Part shown: positions 56,272 through 64,000 of the stretch, piece by piece | Layout: each line of letters starts with the position of its first letter | How positions within the stretch are numbered: position 1 is the first letter of the stretch | From: JALOKP01 sp963800865 | Lineage (GTDB): Bacteria > Acidobacteriota > Polarisedimenticolia > J045 | NCBI GenBank assembly: GCA_963800865.1 | Contig: CAWDCL010000004.1 | Span: 1,054,001-1,118,000 of the forward strand | Length of the DNA stretch: 64,000 nucleotides | Direction of reading: 5' to 3' | Made by a program: the position numbers and the translations under genes | Notes under the pieces: model-generated | Seen by the model: only the letters and a program-made list of their open reading frames with translations | The model's database searches: none | Told to the model about the DNA's origin: nothing

Positions 56272-58554
56272 GTGGCTCGCTCCCTCGTGTTGCTCGCCCT
56301 TCTGGCCGCGATCCCGGCCGCGTTCGGCGCGGACCCGGACGGGACCGCGTCGTCGCCGCCGGCGTCGTCCGACGCGCCCGCGCCGAAGCCGCCGGAGATC
56401 GTCGAAGAGGTCACGGTGACCGCGACCCGCGCCGAGGCGCGGCGCGACGCGATCTCCTTCTCCGAGCTGGACAGGCAGCAGATCGAGGCGCTCGACCGCG
56501 CGCAGGACACGGCGATGCTGCTGGCCGAGCTGCCCAACGGCTACGCCTACAGCGACGCCGGCAACGGGGTCGGCTACAGCTACTTCAGCCTGCGCGGCTT
56601 CGACCAGCGGCGGATCGCGGTGACGGTCAACGGCGTGCCGCTCAACACGCCGGAGGCGCAGCAGGTCTACTTCGTCGACTACGCGGGCCTGGCCGGGTCG
56701 CTCGACGCGCTGCAAGTCAAGCGCGGCCCGGGGATGACGCAGCACGGCTCGCCGGCGGTCGGGGGCTCGGTGAACATGCAGACCGCGCACCTGTCGCGCG
56801 CCGGGCAGGGGCAGGTGCTGCTGGGCGCCGGCTCGTTCGGGACCGACCGCGTGGCGCTCGAGTACGGCGGCCCGCTCGGCACGGAGTGGGCCTGGCTGGC
56901 CCGCGCGTCGCGGATCACCAGCGCGGGCTACCGCGACGACGCCTGGACGCGCCACGCGATGGCGTTCCTGGCGGTCGAGCACTTCGGCGAGCGCTCGCTG
57001 ACGCGGATCCACCTCTACGGCGGGCCGGAGGACCTGCAGCTGGCGTACCTCGGCGTCCCGAAGGAGTACCTCGACGGCGCGGTGACGGGCGATGCGGCGG
57101 TCGACCGCAGGGTGAACTTCCTCAAGCCCGGGGAAGTCGACCACTACTTCCAGCCGCGGCTCGAGGTGATCAACGACTGGCAGATCCGCCCGGACCTGGC
57201 GCTCTCCAACACCGCCTACCTGGTCGGGGGCGGCGGCTACTTCCGCCAGTACAGCCCGGTCTTCGTCGCCGCGACGGCCTACGATCCCTCGGGCTTTCCG
57301 ACCGAGGCCGTCGAGGTCGACGGGGCCTGGCGCAGGCGGGAGATCACCGAGCGGCAGCTGGGCTGGATCCCGCGCGTGGCCTGGCAGCACGGGAACGGCG
57401 AGCTGGTCGCCGGGCTCGAGCTGCGGGCCTACCGCGGCCACCACGAGGGGGACGTCAACGAGGGCCGCGTCGGCGGCGAGCCGATCCAGGGCGACCTGCC
57501 GCTCTACGACTACGTCAACACCAAGCGCACCGCGACCGTCTACGTGCGCGAGGCCTGGAGCGCCACTCCGAGCCTGGTCGTCAGCGGCGAGCTGGCCGCC
57601 GCCTTCCACCGCTACGCGATGAAGGACGACCGGATCCGCGGCCTGTCCTACGACGCGAGCTACGCCTTCCTGCTGCCGCGCCTCGGCGTCAACTGGAACG
57701 TCAGCGGGGAGTGGAACCTCTACGCCTCCGCCTCCGCGGCCGCCAGCGAGCCGCGCACGCGCGACATCTGGGACCAGCAGGACCCGTTCGTCCGGCCCGA
57801 AACGCTCTTCGCCGACCGGCGGAGCCTGACCAGCTACGCCGACCCGTACGCCAAGCCCGAGCGGCTGCGCTCGTACGAGGTCGGCGCCGGCTACGCGCGC
57901 GGCACGGCCAGCTTCGGCGTGAACCTCTACCGGATGGACTTCCGCGACGAGCTGGTCTACGGCGCGGGAATCGACGACGACGGCAACCCGCAGACCGTCA
58001 ACGCGGGCCGGACCGTCCACCAGGGGATCGAGCTGCAGGGCGCGGTCCGGCTGCCGTGGCTGATCCAGCTCAGCGGCTGGGGTGCGTACAGCCGCGACGA
58101 GATCGTCGACCTGGTCGTGCGCGGCGACGGGGTGCGGGTCGACCAGGCCGGAAACCGGATCGCGCTCTTTCCGGTCTGGCAGGGGCGGCTCGTCGCCAGC
58201 CGCGGCTTCGGGCCGGTGCTGGTCCAGCTCGGCGGGCGCTGGGTCGGCCCGATCTACACCGACAACAGCCAGAACGAGCGCAAGAACCCGGCGCTGCGCG
58301 AAGCGCCGGGGTACGTCGCCAAGCAGGTCGATCCCTGGGCGGTGGCCGACCTGCGGGTGGCCTGGGACCTGACGAAGTACGCGCCGAAGGGGGTGCGCGC
58401 GCTCGCGCTCGAGGGGCGGTTCGACAACCTCTTCGACCGCCAGTACGTCACGATGGGCTACTCCTACCCGGATCCGACCTTCACGGCCTTCTACACCGAG
58501 TTCTACCCGGCCGCGGTCCGCGCCTGGTGGCTGGGCCTCTCCGCCGGCTTCTGA
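56272..58554 (+). CDS. TonB-dependent outer-membrane receptor under TPP control
   Basis: The 760-residue receptor has a signal peptide (SLVLLALLAAIPAAFG) and a TonB-box-like segment EEVTVTATRAEARR. A plug domain follows (YSYFSLRGFDQRRIAVTVNG, LQVKRGPGMTQHGSPAVGGS), then a 22-strand-type barrel ending LGLSAGF with a terminal phenylalanine. TPP control makes thiamin or a precursor the probable cargo. It resembles siderophore/cobalamin-type receptors only at family level. GTG 56272 is chosen for its GGGAGG site; GTG 56260 is an alternative. The stop overlaps the symporter start (TGATG). Confidence 0.92.
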   Translation: MARSLVLLALLAAIPAAFGADPDGTASSPPASSDAPAPKPPEIVEEVTVTATRAEARRDAISFSELDRQQIEALDRAQDTAMLLAELPNGYAYSDAGNGVGYSYFSLRGFDQRRIAVTVNGVPLNTPEAQQVYFVDYAGLAGSLDALQVKRGPGMTQHGSPAVGGSVNMQTAHLSRAGQGQVLLGAGSFGTDRVALEYGGPLGTEWAWLARASRITSAGYRDDAWTRHAMAFLAVEHFGERSLTRIHLYGGPEDLQLAYLGVPKEYLDGAVTGDAAVDRRVNFLKPGEVDHYFQPRLEVINDWQIRPDLALSNTAYLVGGGGYFRQYSPVFVAATAYDPSGFPTEAVEVDGAWRRREITERQLGWIPRVAWQHGNGELVAGLELRAYRGHHEGDVNEGRVGGEPIQGDLPLYDYVNTKRTATVYVREAWSATPSLVVSGELAAAFHRYAMKDDRIRGLSYDASYAFLLPRLGVNWNVSGEWNLYASASAAASEPRTRDIWDQQDPFVRPETLFADRRSLTSYADPYAKPERLRSYEVGAGYARGTASFGVNLYRMDFRDELVYGAGIDDDGNPQTVNAGRTVHQGIELQGAVRLPWLIQLSGWGAYSRDEIVDLVVRGDGVRVDQAGNRIALFPVWQGRLVASRGFGPVLVQLGGRWVGPIYTDNSQNERKNPALREAPGYVAKQVDPWAVADLRVAWDLTKYAPKGVRALALEGRFDNLFDRQYVTMGYSYPDPTFTAFYTEFYPAAVRAWWLGLSAGF

Positions 58555-59927
58555 TGCACGCGGCCGACCTGCTCGTCGTCGCGGCCTACCTCGCCGCGAC
58601 CCTCTGGCTGGGCGCGCGCGGCGGGCGACGGCGCGCAGGGCAGGGGACCGACGAGTACCTCGTCGCCGGGCGGACCCTCTCGCTGACGGCCTTCGTCGTG
58701 ACGCTGGTCGCGACCTGGTACGGCGGCGTGCTGGGGGTCGGCGAGTACTCCTACACCTACGGGATCTCCAACTGGCTGGTGCTGGGCGCGCCGTACTACG
58801 TCGCCGCGCTGCTGTTCGCGCTCTTCCTGGCCAGGCGGGCGCGCGCCAGCGAGGACTACACGATCCCCGACCTGCTGTTCGCGAGCTACGGCCGCGCCGC
58901 CGGCGTGATCGGGACCGCGACGGTCTTCGCGCTGACCTCGCCCGCGGCCTACCTGCTGATGCTGGGGGTGCTGCTGCGGCGCATGGCCGGGATCGGGCAG
59001 GGCGCGGCGATCGTGCTGGCGACGCTCTTCACGCTGGCCTACATCGTGGCCCGCGGCTTCCGCTCGGTGGTCGAGACCAAGGGGCTGCAGTTCGTGCTGA
59101 TGTACGGCGGCTTCGCGCTGCTCCTGCCGATCGCGTTCGGCCGCGCCGGCGGCTGGACGGGGCTGAGCGCGAGCCTCCCGGCCGAGATGCTGGCGTGGGA
59201 CGGCGGGCGCGGCGCGGGCTGGGTCCTGGCCTGGTACCTGATCGCGCTGCAGACGCTGGTCGAGCCGACCTTCTACCAGCGCTGCTTCGCGGCCCGGAGC
59301 CCGCGCGTCGCGCAGCTCGGGATCGTGGCGGCGATCGGCTGCTTCGCACTCTTCGACGGGCTGACGACCTTCACCGGGATGTGCGCCCGGGCGCTGCTCC
59401 CGGCGCTGCCGAGCGGCGTCGACGCCTTCCCCGCGCTGGGCGAGGCGCTGCTGCCCGCCGGGCTGCTCGGGCTGTTCTACGCCGGGATGCTGGCCACGGT
59501 GATGTCGACGGTCGACTCGTTCCTGCTGGTCGGCGGGGTGACGATCGGGCGCGACCTGGTGTGGCGGCTGTCGGGCGGCCGCGCCGACCAGCTGCGCTGG
59601 TCGCGGATCGGCGTCGTGCTGTCGGCGGCGGTCGCGGCGGGGATCGCGCTGGCCTCCGAGTCGGTCGTCGCGCTGTGGTACGGCTTCGGCAGCGTCGGGA
59701 CCGCGGTGCTGCTGTTTCCGCTGCTGGGGGCGCTGTACCCGCGCTGGCGCTCGCACCCGCGGCTGGTGGCGCCGGCGATGCTCGCGTCGGGCGGGGTGAC
59801 GCTGGGGTGGTTGCTGGCCGCGGGGCCGGACGGGCCGGCGCTGGGGGTCGAGCCGATCGTGCCGGGGTTGGGGGTGGCGGCGGTGTTTGCGGGGATCGGG
59901 TGGGGGGCGCGGCGGGTGGGGTCGTAG
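58554..59927 (+). CDS. Sodium:solute symporter family protein, probable thiamin/precursor importer
   Basis: The 457-residue inner-membrane protein has about 13 helices and SSS-family blocks: YLVAGRTLSLTAFVVTLVAT, VGEYSYTYGISNWL and LLGLFYAGMLATVMSTVDSF. SSS members under TPP riboswitches elsewhere (ThiV) are predicted hydroxymethylpyrimidine importers. Together with the TonB receptor it would form an envelope-crossing route. ATG 58554 overlaps the receptor stop by one base. The hairpin at 59976-59998 may end the transcript. Confidence 0.9.
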   Translation: MHAADLLVVAAYLAATLWLGARGGRRRAGQGTDEYLVAGRTLSLTAFVVTLVATWYGGVLGVGEYSYTYGISNWLVLGAPYYVAALLFALFLARRARASEDYTIPDLLFASYGRAAGVIGTATVFALTSPAAYLLMLGVLLRRMAGIGQGAAIVLATLFTLAYIVARGFRSVVETKGLQFVLMYGGFALLLPIAFGRAGGWTGLSASLPAEMLAWDGGRGAGWVLAWYLIALQTLVEPTFYQRCFAARSPRVAQLGIVAAIGCFALFDGLTTFTGMCARALLPALPSGVDAFPALGEALLPAGLLGLFYAGMLATVMSTVDSFLLVGGVTIGRDLVWRLSGGRADQLRWSRIGVVLSAAVAAGIALASESVVALWYGFGSVGTAVLLFPLLGALYPRWRSHPRLVAPAMLASGGVTLGWLLAAGPDGPALGVEPIVPGLGVAAVFAGIGWGARRVGS

Positions 59928-60188
59928 GCGCGGTGCACGCTTTCGGGAGGGCGCTGCTCCCGGGGCTCGCGGCGGTGACCGGGGGCGTGACCCGGTCAAG
60001 GCGGTAGCGTAATCCGGCGGATAACGCGTGGAAACCGCGGCGCCTTGCCGCGTAAGCGTTGACGGCGCGGGGGATGCCGGCGTAGAAAGAGCCGGGGTGC
60101 GCCTGCTTGGTCGACAGTCTCGCGGCCCGAAGTGGGTTAGCCCGACCGCAAATGAAGTCTAGTTGGAGTGACTAACGAGGGGGCGAGC
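59928..60188. other. Transition region before the cassette array
   Basis: The gap holds a hairpin TGACCGGG/CCCGGTCA (59976-59998) with no T-tract, then AT-richer DNA. A cassette-style boundary GTTAGCC occurs at 60136-60142, as at 61370-61376. It could be the right end of an attC or an attI remnant, but no matching left arm is found. There is no integrase gene here. Confidence 0.5.
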
Positions 60189-60649
60189 ATGAGAAGGCCA
60201 TGGATCCTCGGCACGGCGGTCGGCCTGCTCATTGCGCTTGTGAGCGTTCTCGGAAACGCAATGCACGGGGATCCGCATCGGCGCGTCTTTTCGAGACATG
60301 CTGAACTGGGCGCTTCAGTTCGGACTCCTGTACGCAACCTTCCGAATCGCATTCCGCGAGCTCGAGCCTGGCATCGAACCTCGCCGCGCAAAGGCCCGGG
60401 GCGCTGCCGTGATCTCGGCATCGCGGCGGTGCCTATGGCGTGCTCGCGACAATTCAGGCTGCTCCGGTATTTGAGCAGCCGGTGGTTCTCTTGCTCGCTC
60501 TTTCCCTCTTTGCGTACGCCCTAGTACCGCTCGGCCTGGGCGGCATTCTGCTGGCTATGAAGTACTCCCGCGCCCTTCGGGAGGCGCTTGCCGCCGCCCG
60601 TGCCAAAGCCGAGTGCGCCGGTCGCACTCCAACATCGCGTAGCAGCTGA
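60189..60649 (+). CDS. Cassette gene 1: small membrane protein (two apparent frameshifts)
   Basis: Joining three frames gives ~152 residues: RPWILGTAVGLLIALVSVLG, then FRDMLNWALQFGLLYATFRI, then GVLATIQAAPVFEQPVVLLL and a basic Ala-rich tail. Breaks lie near 60270-60292 and 60400-60428, each one surplus base. Hydrophobic helices continue across the joints. The stop lies inside the attC that follows, as is usual for a cassette. No family recognised. It may instead be a pseudogene. Confidence 0.6.
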
Positions 60650-60718
60650 CGGGCGCGCCGGCTGCTATCGCGACGGGAATGAACGCGGGCGCGCCCGCAG
60701 CTGAACGCGGCGTTAGGT
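60627..60718 (+). other. attC site 1
   Basis: The left boundary CTCCAAC (60627-60633) and the right boundary GTTAGGT (60712-60718) enclose imperfect inverted arms (CGCGT-CAGCTG-CGGGCGCGCC against GGGCGCGCCCGCAGCTG-ACGCG). This is typical of an integron recombination site. Length 92 bases. Confidence 0.75.
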
Positions 60719-60770
60719 GGCCGCACAGATGTTCGGAGGGACAAGGCTCTGAGATCCTGGGCTGCGGCAC

Positions 60771-61256
60771 TTGGGATGGCAACACTCTGTGCGTGCGGGG
60801 GTCCTGCCTTGCCTCCAGACCCTCCCGGCTCTCGCACAGCACCGCGGCGAAGCGCCGCCCCTCAATTCATCACCTGTTCGCGAAGTCATGGTTGACCACC
60901 AGGGGTGTTTCGGTCCGTGTCCAGTCTACGCTGTGACTCTTCGAGACGACGGAACGTGGGAGTGGGAGGGAAAGGATTTCGCCTCGCCAACGGGTTTGCT
61001 GAAGGGGAAGACCTACGAGTCAGTGTTCTCGCCACTATTCCGCTGGCTCGCAGACCACCCCGAGCTGTACGCAGCCAGTACTGACCGGATCCATTGCAAC
61101 GACTGTGAAGTCGTTGAGTTTCGTTTTCGTCAGAACATTGGCGACTCAGTTGTCGTCAGATATGGGATGGGCTTGACGGGCGATGACTTTTGGGCACTCT
61201 CGAATCTCGTTGACGCAGTCATCGGCCGCGAGAAGTCTAGGCGGAACAACGAGTAG
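60771..61256 (+). CDS. Cassette gene 2: DUF6438-like protein
   Basis: The conserved core runs from about ATG 60888: HQGCFGPCPVYAVTLRDDGT followed by WEWEGK, the CFGxCPxY pattern of DUF6438 proteins, whose function is unknown. The open frame begins at TTG 60771, but its first ~39 codons look non-coding. In another frame MATLCACGGPALPPDPP (ATG 60776) reads like a lipoprotein signal with lipobox LCAC. A frameshift around 60840-60885 probably separates signal and domain. ~161 residues as written. Confidence 0.65.
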   Translation: MGWQHSVRAGVLPCLQTLPALAQHRGEAPPLNSSPVREVMVDHQGCFGPCPVYAVTLRDDGTWEWEGKDFASPTGLLKGKTYESVFSPLFRWLADHPELYAASTDRIHCNDCEVVEFRFRQNIGDSVVVRYGMGLTGDDFWALSNLVDAVIGREKSRRNNE

Positions 61257-61274
61257 CATGTGCGCGCGCCGGCC

Positions 61275-61376
61275 GCCTAACAACGCGCTGGTCCTGCCGG
61301 TCCGACTTGTCACGCCCGTTGCACACAACGCAACGGGCGCGCCAGTCCGGCCCGCAGGTCAGCGCGAGCGTTAGCC
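61275..61376 (+). other. attC site 2
   Basis: GCCTAAC (61275-61281) with AACGCGCTGG opens the site, and CAGCGCGAGCGTTAGCC (GTTAGCC 61370-61376) closes it. Long complementary arms (CCTGCCGG/CCGGCCCGCAGG and CGCCCGTTGC/GCAACGGGCG) surround a short loop. This is a textbook attC of 102 bases and the clearest in the array. Confidence 0.9.
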
Positions 61377-61401
61377 GATGACCCGCGAGAGGAAAACGCC
61401 T

Positions 61402-62124
61402 GTGAAAACTAACAAGCTCGCTTCGTTGATCCGCGCAATCGGGCTTTTCGGTTTTTTGATAGCACATTCTTCATTTGCCGAAACAACGAAGAGCGAGGAC
61501 TTCCCGCCCGTCGAACGCGCATCCTTCCATCAGTTGGTCTTCGCAGACGAAGATTTTTCGGTCCTCAACAATCTCTATCCGCCTGGTGGCGATTCCGGTT
61601 TTCATGCCCACTACCGGGACATGTTCTACGTCGTGATCCAGCCCGGGGAGGGAAGCAGCGTTCAAGAACTTGGGGGGGCACTAGTTGCGGGGCCGAAGGT
61701 TGCCATCGGAACCGCCGCATTTGGCGACTTGGGCGGCGAATCTCGCGTTCACCGAGTGGTGAACAGTGACAAGAGCATCGCCCAGTTCATCGTCGTGGAA
61801 TTGCGCCGCACTAAGCCCAAAGGAAAGCTCGTTTCGTCGCGCGAAGCTTCGAAGCGCTACACGCAGATTGTCGATAACCCTCGGCTGCGGGCATGGCGCC
61901 TTATCTTGGAGCCCGGTCAATCTACCGCATCTATTCCGCAGGTTGGCAAGGGTATTCGCATCGTCGTGCGCGGTGGCATGTTGAGCACCATTTCTCCTGG
62001 TATACCTGACCAAGTTCTGGTGTTGCGGCCTGGCGATGTTTCAATTCAGTCTCCCGGCTTCACTCGCGCACTCACCAACACCGGAACGGAAACGATTGAA
62101 GTGGTCGAAATGGAGCTGAAATAG
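61402..62124 (+). CDS. Cassette gene 3: exported cupin-like protein
   Basis: The ~240-residue protein has a signal peptide (LIRAIGLFGFLIAHSSFA) and two cupin-like halves. The first has SGFHAHYRDMFYVVIQPGEG (a His-rich metal-site pattern), and the second has PGQSTASIPQVGKGIRIVV. GTG 61402 is preferred for its GAGAGGAAAA site; an in-frame ATG at 61378 abuts the attC boundary and would place charged residues before the signal peptide. Codon use is markedly less GC-rich than in the genes upstream, a sign of foreign origin. Enzymatic activity unknown. Confidence 0.75.
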   Translation: MKTNKLASLIRAIGLFGFLIAHSSFAETTKSEDFPPVERASFHQLVFADEDFSVLNNLYPPGGDSGFHAHYRDMFYVVIQPGEGSSVQELGGALVAGPKVAIGTAAFGDLGGESRVHRVVNSDKSIAQFIVVELRRTKPKGKLVSSREASKRYTQIVDNPRLRAWRLILEPGQSTASIPQVGKGIRIVVRGGMLSTISPGIPDQVLVLRPGDVSIQSPGFTRALTNTGTETIEVVEMELK

Positions 62125-62143
62125 GAGGCCTCATGTTGAAATT

Positions 62144-62204
62144 GGCTAACAGTTCATTTAAGCCGACGCCGCTTCGCGGCGCGGCTTAGATTCAGGTGTT
62201 AGAC
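62144..62204 (+). other. attC site 3
   Basis: GGCTAAC (62144-62150) and GTTAGAC (62198-62204) flank arms AAGCCG-CGCCGC/GCGGCG-CGGCTT with a TTCG loop. This is a short attC (61 bases). Confidence 0.9.
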
Positions 62205-62248
62205 GTAACGACCGCGCGATGCACCCCTCGTCTTGAGGTTCCTCGCTT

Positions 62249-63102
62249 ATGAGCGTACTGCTCCTTCTTGCCCTTTCGGCCGCTACCGCACCGTCTCCGG
62301 ACATCAAGGTCCGAGCCGAGGCGGTCGTTACGGTGTGCCGGAACGGTCCGCGCTCAGCATTGGCGATTTCGGATGCTTTTCGGCAGATTCAGGGTCAGGA
62401 GCTGACTCCGGACCAACTTCGAACGTACGATACTCGCACCTTGGAAGTCCTCTTCGACGCCGTGGCAGGTGCCTCGGAGCAACTGCAGCGTCCAGAGTTG
62501 CTCCAACCGCTTGAGGATATTTTCCAGGAGAGCCTCCGCCGTGGATACGTTGGCAACATGGTCGACGTGTTGTACGCCCAGTACATCCAGCAGCGCGACT
62601 GGGAGAAGGCACGTAAGCTGAATGAGCGATTCCCGTCCGAGGTGCGCCAACTGCCGCAGATCGTAGGGCCGTCCGTCACAAAAGCGGATGTCCCCGCGAT
62701 CTACACGGTTTCCCGGGACGGCAGCACTCTGACCTACGCACCAGTTGACCTCGCCGGGCCAATCATCGTATCGGTTGTCTCCCCTCGATGTCACTTCTCT
62801 GAGGACCTTGTCCGGTTGATAGAGGGCGCCCCGGATCTCTCGAGGCTCTTCCGGAAGTACGCCGTGAACATCGATCCATCCACTTACGAGTGGACGCGGC
62901 TGAACTTGCGCACGTCAACCGCAAGGGGCGTTTCCGCTACAGTGTTCTTTACCGCGGCGCGGGTTGGAAGGACTTCGACTTCTCGCATACACCGCAGTTC
63001 TACTTCGTGAAGGGGGGAGCAATCCTGTACAAGTTCGATGGAGTGGACAAGGACGACTTCAGAGCCAGGCTTGCGGAAGGTCTGGCCAAGATCGGGCTCT
63101 AG
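62249..63102 (+). CDS. Cassette gene 4: thioredoxin-fold-like protein (one apparent frameshift)
   Basis: It starts at ATG 62249, nine bases after GAGG, with a short signal-like N-terminus (SVLLLLALSAATA). A helical region follows (EQLQRPELLQPLEDIFQESL, YIQQRDWEKARKLNERFP). PIIVSVVSPRCHFSEDLVRL then recalls a thioredoxin fold with a single cysteine. A missing base near 62885-62890 must be restored to join GRFRYSVLYRGAGWKDFDFS and FYFVKGGAILYKFDGVDKDD, which would complete that fold. The corrected length is ~284 residues. Role unknown. Confidence 0.68.
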
Positions 63103-63177
63103 CCAAGACTGCTCGGACGAGGCCGGAGATTCCTCGAATCGCCTGCGTCGCCCGCAGAAGACTACTGTAGGAATTCC

Positions 63178-63241
63178 GTCTAACAACCGGTTCCAGCGGT
63201 CGGCCTGCTGCGCAGACCGCCGCTGAACCGGAGCGTTCGGC
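63178..63241 (+). other. attC site 4
   Basis: GTCTAAC (63178-63184) and GTTCGGC (63235-63241) enclose arms AACCGGTTCCAGCGGTC and GACCGCCGCTGAACCGG, which are almost fully complementary. Length 64 bases. Confidence 0.88.
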
Positions 63242-63256
63242 GTACAAGAGGCGAGG

Positions 63257-63604
63257 ATGAGCGAAGACGACGCGTCTCCGACCGACGAGGCGAGCCACGG
63301 GAGCAGGAGGCTTCGCCGCATCCTCATCGGATTGCCTTTCGTCCTACTCGCGCTTGGTCTAGGTATCGATGCATGCAGTGGTTTGCCGATCTCGCGAGCA
63401 GCAAGATCGCCGTATGCGTGGCTCGGGGGCGTGCTCGGCCTCGGAGCGCTCTACCTCCTGGGTGAGGGCGCAGGCGAGTGGATCGCGAGTCAGGACAAGG
63501 CCAGCGACCCATACTGGATGCGCGCTCTACGCTTGGTCGCGCTGTTGGGGTTCTGTGGCGCGCTCTTGGTTGCGTTCCACTACTTGATCGCGCTCGTCGG
63601 ATAG
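63257..63604 (+). CDS. Cassette gene 5: small membrane protein
   Basis: The 115-residue protein has three hydrophobic helices (ILIGLPFVLLALGLGIDAC, YAWLGGVLGLGALYLLGE and LVALLGFCGALLVAFHYLIA) after a charged N-terminus. ATG 63257 follows AAGAGGCGAGG. No family recognised. It fills its cassette, beginning 15 bases after the preceding attC. Confidence 0.7.
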   Translation: MSEDDASPTDEASHGSRRLRRILIGLPFVLLALGLGIDACSGLPISRAARSPYAWLGGVLGLGALYLLGEGAGEWIASQDKASDPYWMRALRLVALLGFCGALLVAFHYLIALVG

Positions 63605-63631
63605 CATCCTGCAGAATGGAGCGAGCGTGAC

Positions 63632-63684
63632 GCCGAACAAGGTGTACCATTATGCCGCGCCCGCAGCTGAGTACGGCGCAATGC
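63632..63684 (+). other. Degenerate attC-like site
   Basis: GCCGAAC (63632-63638) resembles a left boundary, and GCAATGC near 63678-63684 stands where GTTxxxC is expected. The arms pair poorly. It sits exactly between two genes, so a decayed attC is plausible but not certain. Confidence 0.4.
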
Positions 63685-63700
63685 AGATAGCGAGTGCGAC

Positions 63701-64000
63701 ATGAAGCGAAGGCGATGGGTCCTACCCGGCATCGCGATCGTGGCCCTCAGCATCGCGTGGCTCGCTCTGAACCGACCGGGTCGTTTCGGCCTCGCGGTCT
63801 TCGGCTTCACAACCTACAACTCCATTCCCTGGCCCGGCGTCGACCTTCAGGTCCGACCGGACGGCACGAGTCGGCGCGTCGAGAAGACTCACGAGCTCCG
63901 TTCGAACGACATCGCGTGGCTCGTCGAGTCGCATCCTGAGACGCTCATCCTGACGGAAGGTTGGCGCGGCGCTGTGCGAGTTCCCGAGGAGTTGCGCCAT
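63701..64000 (+). CDS. Cassette gene 6: Mth938-like domain protein, partial (runs off window)
   Basis: The first 100 residues are in the window. After a membrane anchor (WVLPGIAIVALSIAWLAL) come PWPGVDLQVRPDGTSRRVEK, THELRSNDIAWLVESHPETL and ILTEGWRGAVRVPEE. These match the small Mth938/AAMDC-type domain, in which VLxxGxxGxVxVxPE is conserved. The function of the domain is not established. ATG 63701 is the first in-frame start after the degenerate attC. Confidence 0.65.
   Translation, partial: MKRRRWVLPGIAIVALSIAWLALNRPGRFGLAVFGFTTYNSIPWPGVDLQVRPDGTSRRVEKTHELRSNDIAWLVESHPETLILTEGWRGAVRVPEELRH

Noticed and set aside
59928..60188. attI site or integrase remnant
   Set aside because: Only a GTTAGCC boundary is seen. 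No integrase-like coding sequence or paired arm could be found, so it is left as a transition region.

Overview
The window is very GC-rich chromosomal DNA from a Gram-negative bacterium. Gram-negative is inferred from a TonB-dependent receptor, an outer-membrane beta-barrel protein, lipobox signal peptides and a TatA homologue. The high GC, the kinase/sigma54-activator fusions and the many secreted proteins sharing one C-terminal module suggest an Acidobacteriota-like lineage (Thermoanaerobaculia or a relative). That placement is inference. A selB gene implies that the cell makes selenoproteins. The last ~4 kb is visibly less GC-rich and is built differently.

Layout. 1-446 is the start of a DNA-binding Ser/Thr kinase. 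509-6394 (minus) holds metG, larC and three coupled zinc-ribbon membrane proteins, with REP-like palindromes between and even inside genes. 6584-10562 (plus) is a tight run: trxA, a CcdA/DsbD-type electron carrier, a thioredoxin-like protein, hflX and ddl. An ABC exporter follows (10574-13037), then a small membrane protein, a decayed acetyltransferase, a sigma54 activator, a small secreted protein, a rhomboid protease and a primary-type sigma factor with a structured leader. 18020-23214 carries a hybrid histidine kinase, selB, tatA and a ChaN-like protein. 23572-28446 (minus) is one 1624-residue protein joining a protein kinase, an ATPase-like region, TPR-like repeats, a GAF domain and a complete sigma54 activator. 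29111-39233 carries an S55 peptidase with a beta-propeller partner, a CCA-adding enzyme, an outer-membrane barrel, two peptidases and ppa. 39422-45760 holds two paralogous secreted propeller-like proteins.

The most system-like locus is 46641-55978 (minus). An ECF-type sigma factor leads a probable seven-gene operon: a small protein, a CHAT protease with TPR-like repeats, a secreted subtilase, a peptide-binding lipoprotein and two Dpp-type permeases. Most junctions overlap or nearly touch. At 56084-59927 a sigma70 promoter and a TPP riboswitch control a TonB receptor and a sodium:solute symporter, a probable thiamin or thiamin-precursor uptake pair.

From about 60.1 kb to the end lies an integron-type gene-cassette array: short unrelated genes on one strand, each followed by an attC-like site. 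No integrase gene is visible, so it is a CALIN-type cluster or the distal part of a larger array.

About a dozen single-base frameshifts interrupt otherwise well conserved genes, including metG, ddl and tatA. Indel errors in the assembly are the simplest explanation, so frameshifted genes are described here as probably intact.
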